The notes beneath the pieces are model-generated. The model was given only the letters and a program-made list of their open reading frames with translations, had not been told where the DNA came from and made no database searches. Made by a program: the position numbers and the translations under genes. Below, in pieces: positions 1 to 10,140 of a stretch of DNA of 64,000 nt (position 1 is the stretch's first letter; each line of letters starts with the position of its first letter). Location: the NCBI GenBank assembly GCA_029204225.1, contig CM055113.1, positions 15,895,971 to 15,959,970 on the forward strand, read 5' to 3'. Source of the DNA: Diphasiastrum complanatum. Its lineage: Eukaryota > Streptophyta > Lycopodiopsida > Lycopodiales > Lycopodiaceae.

Positions 1-915
1 CTTGTCAAACATGGGAAGCTCCACTTTGAACCTTGTACACAAACTGAACAGTTTCATGATTATTCCACGCTCCTGACCTTCAAATTGATTACAGGGGAAA
101 GCAAGAATTCCAAACATGTGAATTCGAAAAAATGGTCATTTTTTCAACTGTAGAATATACATGTTCATTTTGCTTCTCTGCAAGTATACTAATGATTCAG
201 ATCTGCTAAAGGTCTTAGATATGCACAAGCGATGCAAAATAAACAAGACTCCAGTGAACAACCATCAAGCTCTCAAGTTCAAACCTTGACTTTTGTAGTT
301 GTTGCAAACGTCAGTGAGCTCCTTGTAGTTGGTGTTTGTTAAGACGTGGTCAAAATAGACAAAGTAAGAACTGCATCACAAGAAGGACACAAAACAAGCA
401 ATATAATGAACCTCATATGCAGTCCATGATATATATGGTCCTACGTATAAAGAAATTAGCAGTTTCCAATCATAAGAGCAGTGTAATGTGATGAGTATCT
501 GCCAACTTCTATTAATTAGACAAATGACTCAAACATGCACCAGAGACCAATTGAATGCATAAATATTTCAAAATTGTTACTGATATGGAAAGGAAACATT
601 GTCAGCATACCACTGAGAGGCCACGTTCAAGATGTAAAAAGACTTTCACTACGTAAGTACCGAGATTCACATCTTTGCCAATGGCGTCCTACAACAGGCA
701 TAAGGATAAGTTTCAGTCAAAAAAACAACTGCCCAGCATATTCATCCAAATTGGCAGTTAAGGAACACCAAAGAACAATTAAAAGCCCTTAGTACACAAA
801 ATTTTCTCGGTTAAGGAGAAAGCTCATAGGAGACAATGTGCCTATACGTCAGCAACTTGGGAGTTGTAGCACCTTCACGCTTCATGGTGAAATCAGACAA
901 GTTCCAGCCACATTG
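1..915 (-). pseudogene. Glutathione peroxidase gene, decayed, 5' part (runs off left edge)
   Basis: Read on the minus strand, four exon-like blocks match plant glutathione peroxidase (thiol peroxidase that reduces lipid and hydrogen peroxides) in the right order. About 915-880 gives DFTMK. 688-611 gives DAIGKDVNLGTY then, after a one-base slip, NVASQC with the peroxidatic Cys. About 345-285 gives TNTNYKELTDV. About 108-1 gives [13 protein letters not shown] and [13 protein letters not shown]. Two donors look normal (TG|GTATGC at 611/610 and CAAG|GTTTGA at 285/284) and one acceptor is good (TTGTAG before 688). The other acceptors lack AG, and the blocks at 611-688 and 1-108 each need frame changes to match the family, so I call it a pseudogene. 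The Trp-containing C-terminal exons would lie off the window. Family assignment is strong; loss of function is inference. Confidence 0.72.
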
Positions 916-1806
916 TCCCATTAACTGTTGCTTATGCCAAGCCTAAAAATTCCGTTTCGAAGGAAAATTCTTCCCCAAAGCACGAACAAATTTGCTTCTC
1001 ATGATGTGTATTTAGGCACGAGTATCAAGGAGTGTAAATGGAAAGGGAATCATCTGTGATGCTGTGGGCACAAGCATGGTATACCGAGGGAGCATCATGA
1101 AACACCAATAGCTGAAGCTGTCTTTGACTGATTAGGGCTTGCAGACCCGCACATCTTCCGTAACCCAAGCTGCTGCGAAAAAAAATTATGGCATAGCTGA
1201 AGCTCCAACGAAAGCTGCTGCCAATTGCATGCATGCATGTAGTGCCACAATCCACACAGTATGAAATCCACATAGAAAAATACACTGCCTGCACTTCAGT
1301 GAGAGAAGAGAGAATAAAGAATTTCCAAAAATACCTAAAAGCTGATCTTTGTGTCACAAATGCAGCTGCCAACGAGACCCATCAGCATATGTGAAAACGA
1401 GGCCAACGCCCTTGCCCTAGAGGTAGGGTCAAAAACCAGCTTGTCACTACAAGGGTATCCTTGAAGTCATAGAGGAAAGTGTAGAGGCAAGCCGAGTTGA
1501 TAGTGGTTGGGATATTCACAGTTTGCTCTTATTGTAGTGGATTTTGAGAACAATTTGCAAGTCAACAGAAGTTGAATCTTCTTTGTAAGAAGTTAGTGTG
1601 TGGATCGAGTGCTAGAATGTGCCTAATAGACTGTGAGCACCCAGGATTTTCATTCATTTTTATCAAGGGGGAGCAGTTCATCCCTCCTATAATCATTAAA
1701 AACGTCTTGCCCCAATTTGATATTGGAATTACAGCCACTGCTTTCCCTCACTAAATATTGCCATCTTATTGAAGAAACATCCTGAGCCTGCCGAGTAAGA
1801 TTATGG
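916..1806. other. Intergenic stretch and probable FANCM 3' UTR
   Basis: No gene or known repeat is recognised here. The part next to 1806 is the likely 3' UTR of the minus-strand FANCM gene. The open frames present lack any family resemblance and have a composition typical of non-coding AT-rich DNA. Confidence 0.5.
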
Positions 1807-4800
1807 CTAATTTGGGTTTGATTTTGATCGACATTGTTCAGCTGCAGCAGCTTCCAAGGCATCAAGATCTAACCCTTCAAAGATGTCTTCCTCAAAAGCT
1901 TCTGACACATCAAAAAATTTTGATGAACTCTCCTTTGAGATCAGTGTACCATATGCATCAAGAGATGCGTTCAGTGCAGCGTGATCTCCTTCAGCAGCAC
2001 CCCATATTGGTAGCTGCTCTGAAGGAAAATTCTCATAAAAGTCTAGCTTACGTTTTAGTGCTTCTAATTTTGTTCCATTGCTATTGTTTTCTAGCAATGC
2101 TGATTTCTTCAACCAGACAATTTTTGAACTCCCTTGGTTTGCACAAGTCTTTTCTTGAGGATGAGGACCCTGATCACATGGGTGTATGCTGTCAGCTTGC
2201 ACGGTTTTACATGGTTTTGGAGCTTGCACGGTTTTACATGGTTTTGGAGCATCTAAAAAGTTACTACAACCCACTGATGGTAAGCAGCCTACATTCGACT
2301 TCATTCTCTCACTCTTCCAAGTCAATGGTGTTGAATTTCCAGTTGACAGTGATGTCTGAAGCTCAGAGCTAGATGTCTCACTGGTCAGGAAACCTATCCC
2401 CGGAGCACCTGCTATGTTTGAAGGTGTTTGAGTCAGAAGAGATCGCCTGTAAATAGCCATCATATCTACAGGACTATCATCGATGAGTTGGGTTGCTGAA
2501 GCAGGCACCAGATTATCATCTATAAAGCCTTCCATTTCACTATCACTTTCACTTTCATCTTCATCTGCAGAAAACTCCTCATCCGATGATACCTCTGCTT
2601 CCTCATCAAAGAAGGTTTTAACAGCTTCTTTCCGTTGGTATCTTCCAATTTTGGGACTTCTGACACCTCTTTCATTTTTATGATTCTTAATATGAGCACC
2701 GACCATCCCCTCCTTGCCAGAGATAGAGCATGAAGCCACTGGTTCCTGTGCCTTTCGAAGTCGCTTAAGGCGCCGTGGCCTCTTAAATGATCCCACTTCA
2801 CTACTAGGTAGTTTCCAATCTTCGTTGCTACTCTTAACACCCTCCTGTTGAGGGGTAGTGACTTGTAGGCCAGTATGGACTTGAAGACTCTGATTTTCAG
2901 CTCCAACCACAGGAGATTTGACAGAAGTTGTAGGGGTCAATATAGTTGTAACATTGCCTGTTCTAGAAGTATGATGACTTACGGGTGTTACTTGGACAAA
3001 CTTCTCAACCTCGGATGCCAAAAGTGGCATGAAATGGAACTGATTCACTTCATTAACATGATTTTGTGTAGGAACCCTATTCTCCTCGGCATTTGTTGTA
3101 CAAGAATCTCGAATTTCCTTGTATGAAGAAATTTGGGCCAAGGGAGATGAAGGAACAACATCTAGTTCAGCTAGCCCAAATATGTTGAAGCTGAACGCAG
3201 CAGAGTTGTTGCTTGCAGTTGGTGAAGGTTTCAAACATGAAGAAAGAGCTCCTGGATTATTATCTTGGGTAGCAGCCACAAACTCCTCTCGCACAGAGAC
3301 TAAAGGAGTGCCATACACTTCTGTATTATCTGTCTTGTCTTTGTCTGAAGGTGGTATTAACTTTAGCATTGATGTCCTTTGGATTACTTCCTGTTCGTAT
3401 TCTTCATTTGATACAAAAGGTGTGCTTGTTTGGCAGTGTTGTTGCAGCTGATTAACATCTTTTAAATCCCAAAAAAAATCAGGTTTTTTCACAGGTACAC
3501 GAGGAGGTGATGCTATCGAAACATATCCATGTTCATTAACCTGCACCGTTCCACAACTGAACAAGCATTCATGTGAAGACTTGCTTAATTGCTTTGGCTT
3601 TCTTTCATAACAGGGTGGTGAAGCCACCGATGCAGCCTCCTGCATTTCGGCAGTGCAATTGACTTGATTCATAGTCAGACCCCTATCACATGCAGGCAAC
3701 TGCGAACTACGCCATTTGTCAGACGTCATTATTGAAGCACTGTTCTTTTCAGGGAAGACATTATCCCCAAAGAAACTGTCCTTAGCAGCAATGCTTGCAT
3801 TTAGAAAAGGCTCCCCACTGAACTCCACGTCTGTTGGATGAGGTATCATATCCAAAGAACTGCAATCGGCAATCTCGTTTTCGAGATTGTTAAGAGCATC
3901 CATAGGGGTAATCTCATCAAACATCTTCCCTGAAGAGTAATTGTTTGGAAGATCAACATCGCTCTGCAATAAGTCATAACCGTCTTGCTCCAACAAAAGC
4001 TCCTGTGTCTTGTCAGTTGATAAGCACCCTTGAAGATTTTGCATGGTGTGAATAAGCATTGATGTAGTTCGAAAGGAATGCTTGACATGACAGACAGAAG
4101 TTGGAACAAGCTGACATTTAGGAAATGCAATAAGTGACGGCTTCCAGTTGCTTTCTGCGGTATCAAAATATTTACTTAGGAGAGTGACTTCTTCAACGGT
4201 CAGACTAGCCTTACCAGGATCAACGAATGTCACAGCTTCCTGTTTTTGCTTTCGTCCACGCGGCACAAATTTTTCAATAGCCATATGCACTAACTGTAAA
4301 GTAGGGTGAAAAGCGTGTGGAACCATGCGTGGGCTTACATGAAAGTTGAAGCTGCTCATACCACCGTTATGCATATGCTTACTAAGTGCTTTACTTTTGG
4401 CTTGCTTCTTTAGGTACCCCTGTAATTCAGCTCCTTCACTTGCCAAGACTACCACACGACCATCACGTTTCCTGCCAGTTCTTCCCATTCGTTGAATCAT
4501 GCGAATTGGAGAGATGTTAGCATCAAAGCAAATAACAAGATCAACCTCCATAATATCCAATCCTTCTTCAGCAATTGAGGTTGCCACTATGGTATTATAC
4601 CCACCAGCACGGAATTTTTGGAGTACAGCCTGTTGCATCTTTTGGGTCTGTCCCTTGCAGCTTTTCCCTGAAGTTTGCCCTATAAACTCCATGGCTTTGA
4701 CAAAGGTGTTGAGCTTCAATGCTTCCATGATGTCTTTGACACTTTCCCTGAAGTTAGTGAAGATGATAACCCTCGTCGTTCCAACATCGTGCCCCCTGAA

Positions 4801-6183
4801 GTGCTCGACGATAATTTGCTCCAGTTTTACCAATTTGGGACTCGGAGCCCCGTGTCTCACACTTTCGTGCATCAGGTTTCTTATTTTCCTCATTTTATCA
4901 TTCTTTCCCATGATATTCGCGAAATACCCTTGTTGAAGCTTTTGATGTAACATCTCGAAGGCTGGTCTCATGCCATGGCTGAACAGCAACTTATATACAT
5001 GATAGAGTGTGACAGCTATGCCGAAAAGTCCTTCCACTTCGCCGTACTGCCCATGAGCAAGAGCAGGCGGAGGTGCTTGTCGAAACTTATCTCTTGCAGT
5101 TACAAACTCAAAGGGCGTCAGCCTTGGCAAATCTCTGCTATAGAAGACACCAAAGCTGCATAATTTGCAAACCACCGGATGCAAAACCTCTAGAAAGAGG
5201 TCCTTCACTTTATTTGATTCAGGATCCATTACAACCTGAATTAGTTCCAGTTTTCGGCTGTATGTATATTGCTTAACATCAGGATCAGTCTCATCTCTGT
5301 ATTCCAAGCATGAAATTTGAAGGTTGTCTATAACAGTTTGTATGGTCACCTGTTTCGATCCAGGTGTCGCTGTCAATGCCAATATACGTAGCCTTACTTG
5401 AGCAGTCAGTAGCTCACGAATGACAACACAATATGAATAGTTTCCCATGGCCCTGTGCGCCTCATCCACTACAAGACACACAAGTTGCTTCACGGGACAT
5501 ATTTCGGATTGAATGTCCTTTTCAAGCACTTGAGGTGTCACAAAGAACACTCTCTTACTTCGCCAATAGCATGATCTTTGAGATGGAGTCATTTGTCCTG
5601 TCATGTCAATTGTCCACTCCTGAGGAATTCCCATAATGTTGTGGCATGCTTCAATCTGTTGCATCACCAAAGGCCTTGAAGGTGCGGTAAAGACAATTTT
5701 CCCTGTGCAAAACCAGCGAAAATAGTTATACATCACCACAGCTGCGATCAAAGTCTTCCCAAGGCCAGTTGGCAAAGAGACCAATGTGTTTGTAATAAGA
5801 GCAGTTTTTGTGATTGAAAATTGATACTCTCGATGAGGGATATTGGCTGGGTACACCCATGTCCTTGCAGCAGTAGGATCTATCCCAATCCCATCATCTC
5901 CAGACTCAAAACCCACTTCGCATGGGGGCAAATCCACGCTCTCAGGCATTGAAGGTTTTCCTTGAGTAACCCCAAAAAAGGAATTGAGTGTGCTTTGCCG
6001 GGAAGCTTTATTAGCATTCGTATTTGACAAACGAGATACCTGTTGCCCATGAGCAGCAAACTGGAATGGCTGGATGTCATTTTCATGGTTAACAAAGGCA
6101 GCTGCACCAGCTCTATCACATGCACGGTCAATTTCCTCAACAGCCGCAGCCCAATCAAAGTCCAATTCCGTAAAATCACACAT
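1807..6183 (-). CDS. FANCM: FANCM, Fanconi anaemia M-type DNA helicase/translocase
   Basis: Full-length plant FANCM, 1,458 residues from the ATG at 6183. The open frame extends 7 codons further to a GTG, but the ATG is the credible start. The N-terminal FDWAAAVEEID block and RQSTLNSFFG are typical of plant orthologues. SF2 motifs follow: PTGLGKT (138-144), DEAH (240-243), TATPG (271-275), a FANCM insert containing ARDKFRQAP, and QRMGRTGRKR (564-573). Near the C-terminus FFDEEAEVSSDEEFSADEDE, VDMMAIYRRSLL and DLDALEAAAAEQ match conserved plant blocks. The protein translocates on branched DNA, remodels stalled forks and, in Arabidopsis, limits meiotic crossovers. I see no intron anywhere in 4.4 kb, although the Arabidopsis gene is intron-rich. 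This suggests either lineage-specific intron loss or a processed copy. I see no poly-A tract beyond the stop. The middle third (about 640-1150) is low-complexity and poorly conserved, as in relatives. Confidence 0.95.
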   Translation of the reverse strand: MCDFTELDFDWAAAVEEIDRACDRAGAAAFVNHENDIQPFQFAAHGQQVSRLSNTNANKASRQSTLNSFFGVTQGKPSMPESVDLPPCEVGFESGDDGIGIDPTAARTWVYPANIPHREYQFSITKTALITNTLVSLPTGLGKTLIAAVVMYNYFRWFCTGKIVFTAPSRPLVMQQIEACHNIMGIPQEWTIDMTGQMTPSQRSCYWRSKRVFFVTPQVLEKDIQSEICPVKQLVCLVVDEAHRAMGNYSYCVVIRELLTAQVRLRILALTATPGSKQVTIQTVIDNLQISCLEYRDETDPDVKQYTYSRKLELIQVVMDPESNKVKDLFLEVLHPVVCKLCSFGVFYSRDLPRLTPFEFVTARDKFRQAPPPALAHGQYGEVEGLFGIAVTLYHVYKLLFSHGMRPAFEMLHQKLQQGYFANIMGKNDKMRKIRNLMHESVRHGAPSPKLVKLEQIIVEHFRGHDVGTTRVIIFTNFRESVKDIMEALKLNTFVKAMEFIGQTSGKSCKGQTQKMQQAVLQKFRAGGYNTIVATSIAEEGLDIMEVDLVICFDANISPIRMIQRMGRTGRKRDGRVVVLASEGAELQGYLKKQAKSKALSKHMHNGGMSSFNFHVSPRMVPHAFHPTLQLVHMAIEKFVPRGRKQKQEAVTFVDPGKASLTVEEVTLLSKYFDTAESNWKPSLIAFPKCQLVPTSVCHVKHSFRTTSMLIHTMQNLQGCLSTDKTQELLLEQDGYDLLQSDVDLPNNYSSGKMFDEITPMDALNNLENEIADCSSLDMIPHPTDVEFSGEPFLNASIAAKDSFFGDNVFPEKNSASIMTSDKWRSSQLPACDRGLTMNQVNCTAEMQEAASVASPPCYERKPKQLSKSSHECLFSCGTVQVNEHGYVSIASPPRVPVKKPDFFWDLKDVNQLQQHCQTSTPFVSNEEYEQEVIQRTSMLKLIPPSDKDKTDNTEVYGTPLVSVREEFVAATQDNNPGALSSCLKPSPTASNNSAAFSFNIFGLAELDVVPSSPLAQISSYKEIRDSCTTNAEENRVPTQNHVNEVNQFHFMPLLASEVEKFVQVTPVSHHTSRTGNVTTILTPTTSVKSPVVGAENQSLQVHTGLQVTTPQQEGVKSSNEDWKLPSSEVGSFKRPRRLKRLRKAQEPVASCSISGKEGMVGAHIKNHKNERGVRSPKIGRYQRKEAVKTFFDEEAEVSSDEEFSADEDESESDSEMEGFIDDNLVPASATQLIDDSPVDMMAIYRRSLLTQTPSNIAGAPGIGFLTSETSSSELQTSLSTGNSTPLTWKSERMKSNVGCLPSVGCSNFLDAPKPCKTVQAPKPCKTVQADSIHPCDQGPHPQEKTCANQGSSKIVWLKKSALLENNSNGTKLEALKRKLDFYENFPSEQLPIWGAAEGDHAALNASLDAYGTLISKESSSKFFDVSEAFEEDIFEGLDLDALEAAAAEQCRSKSNPN
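2194..2247 (-). repeat. 27-bp perfect in-frame tandem duplication inside FANCM
   Basis: The same 27 bases occur at 2194-2220 and 2221-2247. On the minus strand they encode APKPCKTVQ twice in the poorly conserved C-terminal third. Because 27 is a multiple of three the frame is kept. The perfect identity points to a recent replication-slippage event. Confidence 0.9.
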
Positions 6184-6204
6184 GAAAGACAACGAAGCGT
6201 GCAC

Positions 6205-7300
6205 GACCTACTGCACCTCCACATCACAGCAGCTCAAACAAGATTGCCCGTCTGCATTCAGCCCCATCACAGCATCAAATCCATTCACTCAGCATCCTTA
6301 GAGGAAGCCATAACAAGAGCATGCACTAACAAGCCATTGAGACATGTATCATATTTGTCAACCAAATCCAGCAAAGACTGCTACCTCAGGGAATGAACAT
6401 TCTTGAACCTCCTGTTGGATTGCGAGCTTCACAGCTTCCGAAACAGAGCGATCATCACAGAAGCCGATAGCAGAAGAATCAATGAGCTGCAGCATCGTTC
6501 TAAGACAGCCGTGCATGATATTCTTGTGCTTCTGCTTGTGCAATGCTCTCTGCTTCCACATTCTTATTGTTCGTAGGAAAATCGCCCAAAACAAAAGAAA
6601 CCGTTCGCAGAGGCGGGCTGTTTGTTTATGAAGCTCTTTTCAAACTTTTGAAACGTTCCTAATAAATGAACGGTACCCTCTTTGGAAGTGGGATGGGTGA
6701 CCTCCTCAAGGGATTTGCAACAAAAACCTAAACCACTTCTTGGAGAATCCATGCTTTCCCTCTCTCACTCTTGTCACCCCCATGTGTGTCCATCCATGTG
6801 AATCTTTGCCATGGTTGCAAGTGTTGCAATCACATTACAAAATCTATTTGCCAATTTTGATCAAAGAACTCGACGAGTTCTTGCAACATGCTGCATGGCA
6901 AGTCTAGCTACAGCAACCCGATCCGCCTGTCGCCCCTTTTCCATGTTAATAGCAGGTGAGGAAGTCGCATGGAAAGAGCCCCTAAGAAGATGATCTGAAT
7001 CGCCATATGCAATCTTTAGATACATTCAAATACTCAAAAAGATGAATTTTTTAATGCTCAAAGTCATTAAAGAGCAACAACTCAACTTTTAGCAAATCAT
7101 CATAATGGCTTTACCATCATCGCGGCAAAGCCAAAAACAAGTTGATTGATATATCACTTAAAGCTTTCATTTGTAGGGCTTTCGAATTATCACACAATAA
7201 AATAAGAACATTATTGTATACCACAGGGCATTGCCACAAATTTCTTGAATAAAAAGTGTGATTGTCTAAAGGTTGGATGCAAGGTAATTAGCTATTTTAA
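6205..7300. other. FANCM upstream region with one unassigned minus-strand frame
   Basis: This is the 5' flank of FANCM. A minus-strand frame at 6594-6358 (78 codons) contains LRTMLQLIDSSAIGFCDD and SVSEAVKLAIQQEVQE, which look protein-like but match no family I recognise. It ends near a possible donor (CCTGAG|GTAGCAG, about 6388), and acceptor-like CAG/TAG triplets lie just before the FANCM start at about 6208-6215. It could be an upstream exon, a 5' leader frame or chance. The rest shows nothing recognisable. Confidence 0.3.
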
Positions 7301-7311
7301 ACATCGTAGTT

Positions 7312-7420
7312 GTCTTGGAGTTGTGGCATAATGGTTAACATTTCATGTTCTCACCTGAAAGATTGAACTCTGATTCAAAGTGTGCGCATGAGTAGACATA
7401 TGACAACAATAAAAGACATT
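7312..7420 (+). repeat. tRNA-like SINE fragment (putative)
   Basis: TGGCATAATGG (7325-7335) fits the tRNA A-box consensus. GATTGAACTCTG, about 37 bases downstream, resembles a B box with one mismatch. This spacing is typical of tRNA-derived SINEs. The downstream part AGTGTGCGCATGAGTAG...ATGACAACAATA resembles sequence at about 13,105-13,150, which suggests a dispersed family. No poly-A tail or target duplication was identified. Confidence 0.45.
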
Positions 7421-7795
7421 TATGGTAATCTTAATTTAATTATTGTTGTTGGTAAGAAAATATTGATTTTATATTAAGGAAGCATAGAAAAAATCATCAT
7501 CGCACAAAAGGATTAGAGTAAATGGATGGGAGTAGAGAATGGCAAAAAGTAGTTAATCTAATATGCTTAACAAAACATGAGACACCAAAATGATGTTAGT
7601 GTGTCATAGAAAAAGAGAGGGATATGAACTTTTGCCTATTTATGACTTGCATATGAGGGTGCGTCTCAAGCATGAGCAAGCATGCAAGAAAAAGAGAGGG
7701 ACATAATTTTTTTGCCATTTAAGACTTACATATAAAGGACTGACTTATTGCAATAAAGTCCTTAGTAATGTGGCAAAGCTTTTTGTGCGCATACC

Positions 7796-7903
7796 CTTAT
7801 GACTTAAGACACTAACTTTAACGTTAACATTTTCAAAAACTCCATTGACCAATTTGAACACATGGTATAGCATTTTGCATGGCACTGCCAAAAACAAAGA
7901 TTG
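7796..7903. repeat. Unclassified short dispersed repeat, copy 1
   Basis: The core CTTTAACGTTAAC...AAAAACTCCATTGACCAA...ACACATGGTAT...TTTGCATGGCA is shared, with about 20% difference, with 25,191-25,322 and 26,946-27,046 and their duplicates. No coding capacity, terminal inverted repeat or tRNA promoter is evident. Confidence 0.6.
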
Positions 7904-8084
7904 TATTCTAGAGGAGTTAAACAATTAATAACTCATTTTAGTGCTTAAACTTACTTAACAGTGGCATCCTCCACTTTTAGCTTATTGCACAATTGTCATG
8001 GTAGCTTATTGGCTTGAATAATCCAGTTATGCAATTTATGTAGCTGTAGTTGAGCATGTCATGTCAAACAACTTCATGGTAATA

Positions 8085-8980
8085 AAGGAGGCCATTGTTG
8101 CACAATAGAGTTGTCAACCCAAGTGTTGTCTTCATCGGGTCAGTTCTTCTAATGAATTAAGAACCTCTTGACTATCTTGCCATTTCATAGTACCTTATCC
8201 TGATATCCAACAACTTATAGCTAGCTCTAAAACTATTTTTCCTTCATGATCCAGAGATGGCAAAACAACGACTGCAATAGAATGTTTTCCTAAACGTCTC
8301 TTCAAAAGGATTACATGGAACACTTGATGCATGCAGGTGGTTGGAGGTAAATCTAACTCATAATTCATTTCACCAATCCTTTTCAAAATTTTGAAAGATT
8401 TGTCAAATCTTGGAGCTAGCTTTTCAATTCGAGTTTTATTAATTTAGTATATTTGTAAGGTTGTAACCTTGAATTTACAAAGTTCCCCTCTACAAAGTCA
8501 TGAGAGTTTGTCTTTTGATCAACAAATTGTTTCATTCGTTGTTAAGTTGCCTTGACATGCTCATGATTAGCTTTCAAAATGTCGTGCATGTGTTAAATTT
8601 GGTCCTCTGCTACTAGAACTACAACTTTAGTAAAATTCATGCTGATGGGTTGTAATGGTTCATAGCCATTATTGTGTATAAAGGTGTCATGCCAATTGAT
8701 ACATGTGGAGTGGTGTTATAACAAACTAGATACAATCATTCTATCCACTTTGTTTGGTGATCTGATAAAAAATTTTGTTTGTCCATCAGTTTCTAGATGG
8801 AAAAATGTACCTAAGCACAATTTCGTGACTAGCTTATCTCCAGATGTTGTGAGCAAAAGAGGCAGAAAATCCAAACTGATGCTTGTCTAGAATTGTGTAC
8901 AAATCAATTATGGATGTAGTAAACCTAAGCGTCTAACATGCTCCACTTTGTTAGCCTCACAAGATGTACACATAAGTATT
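8085..8980 (-). mobile_element. Ty3/gypsy (chromovirus-like) integrase fragment, fossil
   Basis: Minus-strand translation recovers, in family order, a zinc-finger piece (CTSCEANKVEHVRRLGLL), the integrase block around ETDGQTKF, the MKQFVDQK segment, the hallmark YELDLPPT...HQVFHVILLKR, and a chromodomain-like EDNTWVDNSIVQQW near the left end. This is the C-terminal half of a Ty3/gypsy pol polyprotein. It is old and broken in many places. No LTR was paired with it. Confidence 0.8.
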
Positions 8981-10140
8981 GTAAAATTTATGACATTTAG
9001 GACCATAAATGAATTCATTCAATCCACAAGAGGTATTGAATTGCATCAATATCTATATTTTTTTAATTTACAAAGCTAGAAATGACACAATCTTGATATA
9101 TAAGCAAGAGCAATCTAAAACAAAGTTTAAATTGATCAAGGGAAGTTCACACGTGTGAATCACAACCTGTTATAAGGATTGAGGACTAAAATAGACCACA
9201 AATGATGATAAATGCATTCTACCTCAAGAAATGCGTGCATAAGAACAATCTACAAGAACTTGAAGCTAGAAATCACTCCAACTTTTCATTGATCAGGATG
9301 AGATCCTAGAGGGCATATACATAATGGCTGTGAGCCCAAGCTAGTCTGAGCTAGATCTCACACCTGTGAGCTACCTCTCATCATGTCCTAACTTGCTACC
9401 TTACCTCTCCTAATTTTGGTCCATAGCATACCTCTCCTACAATGCCTAGAAATGTGATTGGTTGACTTAGCACATAGAATCTTGATGAAAGATCTAATCT
9501 AATGATGACAAATGGACCTATTGAAACTAAGTTGTCCTTCACAAGCGGGAACAGCCTCCACACATGTGTGTACATATTTACAAGGCTTAATCAAGCTAAT
9601 AGTTTGCATTTTTCACAAGTATGTATAGTCTTTTTTGCACCAGCAACGAGCATGAAGTAGTGCAATTACTACAAAGTATTGAAATGAACTGTGACATAGT
9701 CTGCGTCGAACAGGGCAGAGGAAGAGCTCTATTTTGAATGGTAACAGTCGACCAATTGTTGAAGATTTTGAGCAAGTCGATTTGACTGGCTCGTCTTTGA
9801 GAAGATGTCGATGTCGATGGAGTTGATGTCAAGATGTCGATGAAGTCGAGTCGGTGAAGTCGATGACGTGAACGTCGACTAAGTTGATCCTGCTTCTACT
9901 TCAAGTCGATGTATTGCACAGATGGTTCAACTTGTGCGAGTAAGATTGCATGTCATTGTAGACAGAGAATATTTACATAGTATACTTCGACTCAGGAAAT
10001 GGACAAAGGTGAGTAGGAGTTACGATTAACTCCAACAAATTTGATTCCACAAATTGAAGAATAAGAGCAAGTGTGTTTTGATATGATACTATGAAAAGTA
10101 TCTAATGATATCGCTCTAATATTGTGAAGAATATTATAGA
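8981..10140. other. Gene-free stretch with a GTCGATG-rich patch
   Basis: No gene is recognised. Bases 9,775-9,890 are an irregular cluster of GTCGATG/AAGTCGA words on the plus strand. The rest may be decayed LTR-element sequence lying between the gypsy integrase fragment and the copia LTR, but I see no supporting motif. Confidence 0.4.

Noticed and set aside
6181-6204. Start of FANCM at the upstream GTG (6204)
   Set aside because: Plant nuclear genes start at ATG; the ATG at 6183 directly precedes the conserved N-terminal block.
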